The translations under genes and the position numbers were made by a program. Below the pieces are notes generated by a model. That model had not been told where the DNA came from. It saw only the letters and a list, made by a program, of their open reading frames with translations, and searched no databases. Below, piece after piece: positions 34,727 through 40,783 of a stretch of 40,783 bases of DNA; within the stretch, counting starts at the first letter, position 1, and every line of letters starts with the position of its first letter. Where the stretch lies: positions 1 to 40,783 of the forward strand of contig JBDTVG010000047.1 of the NCBI GenBank assembly GCA_040007395.1. Direction: 5' to 3'. This DNA comes from DATGFK01 sp040007395. GTDB lineage: Bacteria; Chloroflexota; Anaerolineae; Aggregatilineales; UBA2796.

Positions 34727-35131
34727 ATGCCTGTTACCTTTCACTTTCAGGAAAATGATCGTATTATGCTGTGGACTCTGACAGATCCTTGGAATGTACC
34801 GGATCTGATGAGCTTCTACAAACAGGCCGAAGTTGTGCTGAACAACGCACCCTATATAGTGCATTCACTGATCGACTTTCGGCAAGCTCGTCACATCCCT
34901 GCCGGAGCGTTAAAAGCCCGCCAGACGAATACTTGGGATCATCCTCGCAGTGGACAGACAGTTGTGGTTGGCGCGGCTCCACTCCTGAAAAAGACGCTTG
35001 AGGCGCTCTTTCGCATCATGCGCTTTGACCGTCTCAAATTTTTCGATGGTGAAGCCGAAGCCCGCGCCTATCTACGCGACCTCATTGCACAGGAAACCGA
35101 ATCGCACGCCGACTCGACAATCGCAAACTAG
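34727..35131 (+). CDS. SpoIIAA/STAS-like protein
   Basis: A 134-residue soluble protein with the outline of the STAS-like DUF3478 group: ENDRIMLWTLTDPWNVPDLMSFYKQAEVVL, YIVHSLIDFRQARHIP and LFRIMRFDRLKFFDGEAEARAYL. This beta-alpha pattern matches SpoIIAA-like proteins, whose role is not settled. No phosphorylatable-Ser motif was certain. It is a single plus-strand gene between minus-strand genes. Downstream, PfkB ends 24 bases away in the opposite direction. Confidence 0.8.
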   Translation: MPVTFHFQENDRIMLWTLTDPWNVPDLMSFYKQAEVVLNNAPYIVHSLIDFRQARHIPAGALKARQTNTWDHPRSGQTVVVGAAPLLKKTLEALFRIMRFDRLKFFDGEAEARAYLRDLIAQETESHADSTIAN

Positions 35132-35154
35132 CGCTTTGCCCCTGACGATAGTGG

Positions 35155-35994
35155 CTATAACGTGTTAATAACTTTTTCTATCTCAGCCGGGGTCGGAATG
35201 CCATCCAAACCGATACGGGACACAGAGATCGATGCAAGTTGTGTAGCGGCTTCTGCGGCTTGTTGAGCACTGCCTGTCCGCTGGAAGATTAGCAAAAAGA
35301 CCCCGGCAAACACATCACCAGCACCTGTCGCGTCAAGTACGCTAACTTGGGGCGCAGTCACATGCAGCGGATCTGTTCCACGTCGATAGACTGTGCAGCC
35401 TTTGTCAGCGCGGGTAACGACCAGCAGCGGCGATAAGCTAGCGTAGTGTGCCTCAAGTGCGGTGTCATGATGAATATCTTCTTCGCTAAACACCGTCACG
35501 TTGAGCAATGGCAGCAGCATTTCAGCTTGACTCCACTTTTTAGGGAATACGACTCCCTCAGCATCCCAAGTACGCATCCAGCCTTGTGGTGTTGCCGCAA
35601 CCAACGACTCAGGAAAAGCGCGAGCCAGATCGGGATCAACTTCATCATCCAGCGGGCCAAGATGGATAATAGGGGCATTACGCCATGCGACGGGAATATC
35701 CGCCAGTGTCAGTGGGGTAGCGCGGTGACGTAATATTTGTTTGCGTTTGCCTTCGACATAGGTATTCACGAATACAGTGCTATCAGGCGCTTCAAGAAGT
35801 TGCACTTCAATCGATGTGGGCAGCGTATCAAGGACGATCTCGTTTTTGCGGGCGCTGGTGACGATTGCGACGTGTGCGCCGAGCGCGTTAGCAGTACAGC
35901 CCGCATAGGAAACCGTGCCGCCAAGTTTTGGCCCTTGCGGAGTTTCATCGTGCGCTACATGACCAATTAGTAGATAATCAGGGGCTTGAGACAT
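35155..35994 (-). CDS. PfkB-family carbohydrate kinase
   Basis: A 279-residue ribokinase-type kinase. The PfkB C-terminal signature LDATGAGDVFAGVFLL, with the catalytic Asp in GAGD, and the N-terminal LGGTVSYAGCTANALGA are present. Compared with full ribokinase (about 300-310 residues) it is slightly short. The sugar or nucleoside substrate is not evident. A terminator lies between it and jag, so it probably has its own promoter. Confidence 0.92.
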   Translation of the reverse strand: MSQAPDYLLIGHVAHDETPQGPKLGGTVSYAGCTANALGAHVAIVTSARKNEIVLDTLPTSIEVQLLEAPDSTVFVNTYVEGKRKQILRHRATPLTLADIPVAWRNAPIIHLGPLDDEVDPDLARAFPESLVAATPQGWMRTWDAEGVVFPKKWSQAEMLLPLLNVTVFSEEDIHHDTALEAHYASLSPLLVVTRADKGCTVYRRGTDPLHVTAPQVSVLDATGAGDVFAGVFLLIFQRTGSAQQAAEAATQLASISVSRIGLDGIPTPAEIEKVINTL

Positions 35995-36010
35995 AGGAAA
36001 CTCGTCCTAA

Positions 36011-36036
36011 TTAAAAGGCCGCGAAAAATGCGGCCT
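36011..36036 (-). terminator. Rho-independent terminator after jag
   Basis: On the minus strand AGGCCGC (complement of 36030-36036) pairs with GCGGCCT (36016-36022), with a 7-base loop, followed by TTTTAATT. It lies 45 bases beyond the jag stop and before the PfkB start at 35994. Confidence 0.8.
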
Positions 36037-36081
36037 GCGGGTTCAAGATGAAAAAAATGGTGAATCAAGTTGAAGTAAAAG

Positions 36082-36942
36082 TTAATGCGAATGGCGCGGC
36101 ACAATCGTAACCTTGCGCCTATCGCCATCTCCAACGCTTTCAGTCGTGACATTTGGGTTATCACGCAAGGTCAAGTGAATAATGCGCCGTTCGTGGGGAG
36201 GCATTGGCTCCAAAATCACAGGTCGCCCACGCTGGATCGCCTGTTCTGCCATCCGTTTGGCAAGCCGCCGCAGCATCGTTTCACGCCGCGCCTTGTAGCC
36301 CTCCACATCGATCACGATATTCACACGCCGTTCGAGATCCCGACTAGCGAGGAGCCGTGTAATATATTGAAGTGCGGCTAAAGTTTCGCCGCGCCGTCCA
36401 ATGAGTGCGCCAAGTTCGCGCCCCTCGATCTCCAATGTCCAATGCTGCGCTTCGTCATCTTCGGAGTCGGTAGGGTGTGCTACGACTTTAGCATCCATTT
36501 TCAGATAGCCGAGCAGTTCTTGCAGCGTTTCCGCACCGACCCTCGCATCTTCCGCGAGGTCCTCCAGACTGAACGAATCGGCAGTCCAGTCGTCATCCAA
36601 TTGCTGCGGACGGGGTTTATCTGGTGGTGCAGCAGCAGGTGGAACTGGATTACTGGCAGGGACAGCGGCGTTAGAGGTAGCGGTGGCGGGCGCTGCAACA
36701 CTAGCCGAGGCGCTTGGTGCAGGAGCTACTGGAACTGATGATGCAGCAGCCGTGCGAGGCGCACGGATAATCGTCAGGCGTACTCTAGCGGGATGTGCTC
36801 CTAGCCCAAACAAACCATGTGATGCTTCTTCAAGTACTTCGACAATGACATCGGAACGAGTCAGTCCGAGTTCAGTAATTCCTTTGGTGATCGCGGCTTC
36901 GATGTCAGGGCCAGTGGCTTCTATTATTCGTGATTCGCTCAT
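36082..36942 (-). CDS. jag: Jag/KhpB RNA-binding protein (Jag-N, KH, R3H)
   Basis: A 286-residue RNA-binding protein. The Jag-N domain (about 1-60) has the typical LEEASHGLFGLGAHPARV. A low-complexity Ala/Pro linker of about 60 residues follows. The KH domain has the GRRG loop in LGALIGRRGETLAALQYI. The R3H domain has RRETMLRRLAKRMAEQAIQRG...PHERRIIHLTL, with the Arg-x3-His motif. Jag/KhpB works with KhpA to control cell-envelope mRNAs. It is the last gene of the rpmH-rnpA-yidD-yidC-jag series, 159 bases from yidC. Confidence 0.95.
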   Translation of the reverse strand: MSESRIIEATGPDIEAAITKGITELGLTRSDVIVEVLEEASHGLFGLGAHPARVRLTIIRAPRTAAASSVPVAPAPSASASVAAPATATSNAAVPASNPVPPAAAPPDKPRPQQLDDDWTADSFSLEDLAEDARVGAETLQELLGYLKMDAKVVAHPTDSEDDEAQHWTLEIEGRELGALIGRRGETLAALQYITRLLASRDLERRVNIVIDVEGYKARRETMLRRLAKRMAEQAIQRGRPVILEPMPPHERRIIHLTLRDNPNVTTESVGDGDRRKVTIVPRHSH

Positions 36943-37025
36943 TCAGCCCCCATTAGTAAAAAAAGTAAATGTTACCTTGATCGCAGGGATCAGTAGGATA
37001 ACATAATTTTAATGTAGACGCAGGT

Positions 37026-37048
37026 ACTGTCGCTCGAAAAGCGACAGT
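37026..37048. other. Hairpin between yidC and jag
   Basis: ACTGTCGCT (37026-37034) and AGCGACAGT (37040-37048) form a perfect 9-bp stem with a 5-base loop. No T run follows in either direction, so it is unlikely to be a strong terminator. It may be an RNA processing or stability element in the yidC-jag transcript. Confidence 0.5.
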
Positions 37049-37101
37049 GGATACGCCTTGCTTGCTTGTTTAATTTTATCGATACCCAAGGCCGAAGCGG
37101 G

Positions 37102-37989
37102 TTACTTGGCTTTGCTAGCCTTTGGTTTGGCGGAGGCCGCTGAACTCGCTTTTTTCTTCTTCGGGATTACTTCGTCGTTGACAATAGCAGCCGTACTCGT
37201 TGAAGTGGCAGCAATGCTCTTTTTACGGGAAGATTCGCCTTTTTCTTCGACCACCACTTGCGTAGACCGTCCACCGAATAGATTCTTGATGTCTACTTTA
37301 CCTAGCATGGCATACTGGAGAATACCTGCAATATTGGAAACAACCCAGTAGATCGACAAGCCAGATGCAAAAGACAGCGAGAACATACCGATCATCAGCG
37401 GCATCATGAGAGTCATATTGCGCGACATCGCGGCTGAAGGATCGTTCGGGTCGGCACCAGCAGCGGGCGGCGGAGTCATTAGCTTAGATTGCAGGTAGGT
37501 CGTAACAACCACCAGCACAGGCAAGATAAAGCTCTGGTCGGGCAACGCCAGATTGAGCCACAGGAATTGGTTGTGCAATGGCAGCATGTCCGACAGACCG
37601 GGCACCAAAATACGCGAATGCAGGTCAAGCAATTGCAGAGGAGTCGCGCTAAGTGCCCGACTGATCGCACCATATAACCCCAACAAGATTGGCAATTGGA
37701 TTAACAGGGGTAGACAACCCATCAAGGGATTGATGTTATTCTCTTTGTAGAGCTTCATCTGTTCGGCAGCGAGTTTCTCGCGGTCGCCCTTGTATTTTTC
37801 TTGCAACTTCTTCATCACCGGCTGTACTTCCTGCATTGCCTTTGATGATTTGATCTGTTGTTGGGTTAAGGGAAAGGTCAACACACGGATGAGTATTGTG
37901 AAGATCACAATAGTCAGCACGATATTCTGGCCCAAAAACTGGTACAGGAACAACAGTGCTGTCGTAAACGGGTTCGTCAGGAAATCCAT
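37102..37989 (-). CDS. yidC: Membrane protein insertase YidC
   Basis: A 295-residue YidC/Oxa1 insertase of the short monoderm type. TM1 is near VLTIVIFTILIRVLTFPLT, with the conserved Arg. The cytoplasmic hairpin follows (QQQIKSSKAMQEVQPVMKKLQEKYKGDREKLAAEQMKLYKE), then NPLMGCLPLLIQLPILLGLY, a further pair of TM segments and a Lys/Ala-rich C-terminal tail (KKKKASSAASAKPKASKAK). The large periplasmic domain of proteobacterial YidC is absent. The ATG at 37989 is chosen because the frame before it is basic and unlike YidC. It lies 28 bases from the propeller lipoprotein gene. Confidence 0.96.
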   Translation of the reverse strand: MDFLTNPFTTALLFLYQFLGQNIVLTIVIFTILIRVLTFPLTQQQIKSSKAMQEVQPVMKKLQEKYKGDREKLAAEQMKLYKENNINPLMGCLPLLIQLPILLGLYGAISRALSATPLQLLDLHSRILVPGLSDMLPLHNQFLWLNLALPDQSFILPVLVVVTTYLQSKLMTPPPAAGADPNDPSAAMSRNMTLMMPLMIGMFSLSFASGLSIYWVVSNIAGILQYAMLGKVDIKNLFGGRSTQVVVEEKGESSRKKSIAATSTSTAAIVNDEVIPKKKKASSAASAKPKASKAK

Positions 37990-38017
37990 ACTTCGTCGTC
38001 CCCTTCGGGGTCTGTCC

Positions 38018-39262
38018 CTACTTCTGTTGAGTCGCTGTGGGCGCGGCTTGCGTCGGTTCGACAGTTTCCGGCCCAGCAGTAGCAATTGGTAGATTGGTCG
38101 CTGTTTGGAGACGTGTCAGTTCGTCATCCAGATTCACGCGCCAGCTTGGCTGACCAGTCTCTATATTATAAGCGGCAACCATTTGTTTGGTGCTCAACGT
38201 TGTAAAAATGACCTCATCGCCCATCACGATCAGATCGCTCAGGATCTTGTCGTCGGTGGTGATGCTTGAGGTCCAATACATATCGCCACTTTTGGCATCA
38301 TAGGCACGCAGATATTTGCTTTCCGAACCGGAAATAACGATCCACTTGCTACTCTGGACTTTGGCAAGAGCAAGACGACCACGAATACTGCCGGGGTGGT
38401 CGGCATCGTTAGCCTCCCACTTTTTATCAAATGTCGTCGGGTCAAGGGCATAAACCCACCCTGCCAAATCGGCAAAGTATAGGGTCTCGGAGTCGCCATC
38501 TTTGAGTATCACTGGCGTACCCCACGCCCAACCGCGTGTCGTAAAGCTGTTGACTACCTTGTGCTGTTCAAGGTTGACAGAAAGCAGCTTGTTGGAGAAT
38601 GTCCCCACATACAAAAGGCCATTATCATACAGAGGAGTCCCAGCGACAGCCCCCCCCATATCCAGCTTCCACTGTAACTTGCCATCCGCCACATTCAAAG
38701 CGTACAGATTGTGATCGAGCGAGGGGAAGTACAGTGTATTGCCAACGATAATCGGTGTGGCCCACACCCCATATTGGGTGTCAGTAAAATTCCACAGATC
38801 CTTGTTGGCCTTGCGGTCAATGGCTTTTACGCCTTTGTCGCCCATGCCAATATAGACAATATCGCCCTTGACCAGCGCACCGCCCGCGTATCTATCACCG
38901 GCTTGTGATCCGACGGCGACAGGTACAACTTGTGATGTATTCTGAGGGAAAGCATAGACCTGTTTGTCGTAGGCCCCTTCGTACAGCACCTTGTCATCAC
39001 TAATCGCTGGCGCTGCATACATGTGAGTGTTATTCGGGGACTTCACTAGCCATTCAATATGGCGATCCGTTGGCTGACCGCCGCCTTCCGGCACAGGGTT
39101 GATGCGAAAAATCTTTTCCTGATAGGCCGCGTAGATATACTTGCCGTCAGTGGAGATGTTCGCCCAACTCTCGCCCGCTACTGAACCGCACGCGCTCAAG
39201 ACGAGAATCAATAACAAAGCCGCGCCCATAAAGCGGCGGCGCGGTTTAGAAAAAAGTTTCAA
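38018..39262 (-). CDS. PQQ-like beta-propeller lipoprotein (BamB-like)
   Basis: A 414-residue lipoprotein. The signal peptide ends LILVLSACGS, a lipobox with Cys26. Repeats of the PQQ/quinoprotein type follow: GKYIYAAYQEKIFRI, NTLYFPSLDHNLYALNVADGKLQWKLDMGG, GLLYVGTFSNKLLSVNL and MVAAYNIETGQPSWRVNL. Dehydrogenase active-site features are not seen, so a BamB-like scaffold function is more likely. The TTG at 39262 has AAGGAG 8 bases upstream; no ATG precedes the signal sequence. It sits between yidD and yidC and is thus expressed with the membrane insertase; this is not a standard member of the operon. Confidence 0.88.
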   Translation of the reverse strand: MKLFSKPRRRFMGAALLLILVLSACGSVAGESWANISTDGKYIYAAYQEKIFRINPVPEGGGQPTDRHIEWLVKSPNNTHMYAAPAISDDKVLYEGAYDKQVYAFPQNTSQVVPVAVGSQAGDRYAGGALVKGDIVYIGMGDKGVKAIDRKANKDLWNFTDTQYGVWATPIIVGNTLYFPSLDHNLYALNVADGKLQWKLDMGGAVAGTPLYDNGLLYVGTFSNKLLSVNLEQHKVVNSFTTRGWAWGTPVILKDGDSETLYFADLAGWVYALDPTTFDKKWEANDADHPGSIRGRLALAKVQSSKWIVISGSESKYLRAYDAKSGDMYWTSSITTDDKILSDLIVMGDEVIFTTLSTKQMVAAYNIETGQPSWRVNLDDELTRLQTATNLPIATAGPETVEPTQAAPTATQQK

Positions 39263-39272
39263 GGAGACTCCT

Positions 39273-39482
39273 TCAGGGAACAGGGTCGTAGCCCCCCGGG
39301 TTAAACGGGTTACAGCGTAGAATACGTTTGAAGCCCATCCACGACCCTTTGATTAGGCCGTATTTTTCGATAGCTTCATAGGTGTAATGGGAACAACTTG
39401 GCTCGAAGCGGCAGGACGGCGGTAAAACTTTCGACAGGGTCATCTGGTAAATCCGAATCATTGTCATGCCGACATATTTCAT
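39273..39482 (-). CDS. yidD: Membrane protein insertion efficiency factor YidD
   Basis: A 69-residue YidD. The Cys-rich signature SCRFEPSCSHYTYEAIEKYG and FKRILRCNPFNPGGYDPVP are complete. The ATG at 39482 overlaps the rnpA stop by four bases (ATGA); an earlier frame start at 39503 is not used because it would lie within rnpA. Acts at the membrane next to YidC. Confidence 0.95.
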   Translation of the reverse strand: MKYVGMTMIRIYQMTLSKVLPPSCRFEPSCSHYTYEAIEKYGLIKGSWMGFKRILRCNPFNPGGYDPVP

Positions 39483-39829
39483 GGTTGAACATCCTCTTGC
39501 CACATACGGGCGCGTTTCAAGAGTGTTTCGAGCGCGTCCTTAACTTTATTATACGGTTGACCAGCGATTTCGTTGCGGGCGATGAACACCACGTCGAAGC
39601 CTGTCTTGAGGTGTGGGGTCGCCAGCCGTGCCACTTCACGCAGCAAACGGCGCACCCGGTTACGCACCACTGCCCCACCGAGTCGCCGACTGGTAATGAA
39701 TCCATAGCGATTATGATCAAGGCCATTAGGGGCAACCGCTACATTAAGGAGTGAGTGCCGCCAAGTACGCCCTTCAACACGTAACCGATCAAAGTCCGCG
39801 CTGTGTCTTAGGCGGAACTGGCGCTGCAT
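39479..39829 (-). CDS. rnpA: Ribonuclease P protein component
   Basis: A 116-residue protein subunit of RNase P, which helps the RNA subunit cut tRNA 5' leaders. The signature VVRNRVRRLLREVAR (RNR motif) is intact, preceded by RLRHSADFDRLRVEGR. It follows rpmH by three bases and overlaps yidD by four. Standard length. Confidence 0.96.
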   Translation of the reverse strand: MQRQFRLRHSADFDRLRVEGRTWRHSLLNVAVAPNGLDHNRYGFITSRRLGGAVVRNRVRRLLREVARLATPHLKTGFDVVFIARNEIAGQPYNKVKDALETLLKRARMWQEDVQP

Positions 39830-39832
39830 CGT

Positions 39833-40006
39833 TTAGCTATTCCAGTTAACCTTCTTGACATGCACCGATTTTACCGTCAACTGGTGACGGCCTTTGGCAC
39901 GACGGGCCTGAAGTACTTTGCGTCCGCCCTTGGTTTCCATGCGTTGGCGGAAGCCATGCACACGCAGCCGACGACGCTTCTTAGGTTGCCATGTCCGCTT
40001 GACCAT
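39833..40006 (-). CDS. rpmH: Ribosomal protein L34
   Basis: A 57-residue L34. KRTWQPKKRRRLRVHGFRQR and ETKGGRKVLQARRAKGR are the conserved core. The C-terminal extension of about 12 residues (TVKSVHVKKVNWNS) is longer than the 44-residue E. coli form. The ATG at 40006 has GGAGG about 10 bases upstream. First gene of the operon. Confidence 0.96.
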   Translation of the reverse strand: MVKRTWQPKKRRRLRVHGFRQRMETKGGRKVLQARRAKGRHQLTVKSVHVKKVNWNS

Positions 40007-40321
40007 GCTCGAAAATCCTCCACAAAACAGCAAACCGCACAGTTGCGGCGCTATGATCGAATAAAATAATCATTGTGAACTATGGAATGATATTATCCAT
40101 CCCAATGACAAGAGGACTAGTATAGCCTAAGCGTTCATCACGGTCAATGGTCGGTGATCACTATCTCAGCACAATCGTATCAAATCAAAGCGGTGAAATT
40201 TGAGGGGTTTGCTCTGCCTAGAGTTGACTCCGACTCCTTGACATAATAGAACACATGAGCTATATTTATAGTGTAATCAAACGGTTTGAATAAGCATGTT
40301 TCTGAGAACAAGGAGAAAAAC
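40007..40321. other. Divergent promoter region of rpmH and VOC gene
   Basis: Non-coding stretch of 315 bases between divergent genes. It should hold the rpmH operon promoter and the VOC gene promoter. dnaA, often next to rpmH, is absent. A single DnaA-box-like TTATCCAT at 40093 is not enough to call an origin. No other element was identified. Confidence 0.5.
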
Positions 40322-40738
40322 GTGGCCCAATTAGTTCCTTATCTAGCATTTGAGGGCAATTGTCGCGAAGCGATGACATTTTACGCAGATTGTTTGGGCG
40401 GCAAACTGACCATCCAAACATTTGGGGAGGCTCCAATGGCTGCGGGAATGCCCAAAGAGGCACAGCAAAATGTGATGCACTCATCGCTAGAAAAAGACGG
40501 TTTCATGCTGATGGGTGCTGACATGATGGAGCCAGCAACGAGCGTTCACAACAATACAGTTTCACTGTGCCTTGTTTGCAGCAGCAAAGACGAAACTGAA
40601 ACACTCTTTTCAAAACTTTCGGCGGGCGGCAACGTGACACACCCGTTGAAAGAAGAATTTTTTGGCACCTTTGGCGACTTTACCGACAAATATGGCTTTA
40701 GCTGGATGGTGCAGTATAGCCCTACTCCAACGCCCTAA
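40322..40738 (+). CDS. VOC/PhnB-like glyoxalase-superfamily protein
   Basis: A 138-residue protein of the VOC fold, PhnB/YjdN-like branch. LVPYLAFEGNCREAMTFYADCLGGKLTIQTFGEAP is the first beta-alpha unit; MHSSLEKDGFMLMGADMM, SLCLVCSSKDETETLFSKLSAGG and WMVQYSPTP complete the module. Metal ligands of active VOC enzymes are not certain; members of this branch are often of unknown function. The GTG at 40322 has AAGGAG at 40310-40315, well placed; an earlier TTG at 40286 is unsupported. Confidence 0.85.
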   Translation: MAQLVPYLAFEGNCREAMTFYADCLGGKLTIQTFGEAPMAAGMPKEAQQNVMHSSLEKDGFMLMGADMMEPATSVHNNTVSLCLVCSSKDETETLFSKLSAGGNVTHPLKEEFFGTFGDFTDKYGFSWMVQYSPTPTP

Positions 40739-40783
40739 AGCTGTCTGTACCTAAGCAGTACATCTAAATATCATGGGCTTTAT

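Noticed and set aside
40086..40105. Replication origin next to rpmH
   Set aside because: Only one DnaA-box-like TTATCCAT is present and dnaA is absent.

Overview
The window most likely comes from a Chloroflexota bacterium of the Anaerolineae type. This is inferred from gene style: a membrane-anchored Ser/Thr kinase and other one-TM proteins with long Pro/Thr linkers, a truncated WD40 protein with the linker usual in that phylum, GT39-like membrane enzymes, SH3b proteins, and an M6/VEG-type secreted protease. No rRNA, tRNA or CRISPR array was seen, so the placement rests on protein character only.

Layout. (1) 1-0.9 kb: a truncated WD40 gene fused at about position 353 to the 3' end of an IS5-type element. 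(2) 1-8.6 kb: a signalling and cell-surface block. On the minus strand a LysW-like mini-protein, a secreted beta-propeller protein and an OmpR-type response regulator form a tight series. A histidine kinase followed by a secreted metallopeptidase forms another. A plus-strand SH3b gene sits between the regulator and the kinase. (3) 8.8-12.3 kb: a P-loop ATPase with a membrane anchor and oligoendopeptidase F, convergent. (4) 12.3-13.7 kb: a small inverted-repeat element, a 5' gene stub, and an IS1595-type element that interrupts the stub. (5) 13.9-18.6 kb: a membrane protein and a YdcF-type protein, hisS, a DUF1684 protein, and an overlapping pair of a SAM methyltransferase and RNA 2'-phosphotransferase KptA. 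(6) 18.6-26.9 kb: two GT39-like glycosyltransferases, a very long receptor-like Ser/Thr kinase, a zinc-ribbon mini-protein and a mucin-like one-TM protein. (7) 27-29.3 kb: an ECF sigma factor and a divergent ClpP, bracketed by two degenerate IS1595-type relics in opposite orientation. (8) 29.3-35.9 kb: coaBC, an integral membrane protein, an orphan HicB, a uracil-DNA-glycosylase-superfamily protein, a nitrilase next to an Lgt-like membrane protein, a STAS-like protein and a PfkB kinase. (9) 36-40 kb: the conserved rpmH-rnpA-yidD-yidC-jag operon, with a lipoprotein beta-propeller inserted between yidD and yidC. A VOC-family gene lies at the right end.

Candidates for something unusual: the ECF-ClpP cassette flanked by inverted IS relics; the overlapping KptA-methyltransferase pair; the Lgt-like protein lacking the family's key Arg, next to a nitrilase; the BamB-like lipoprotein inside the yidC operon; and the LysW-like carrier with an acidic tail in front of a propeller/response-regulator operon. 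None is proven by sequence reading alone.
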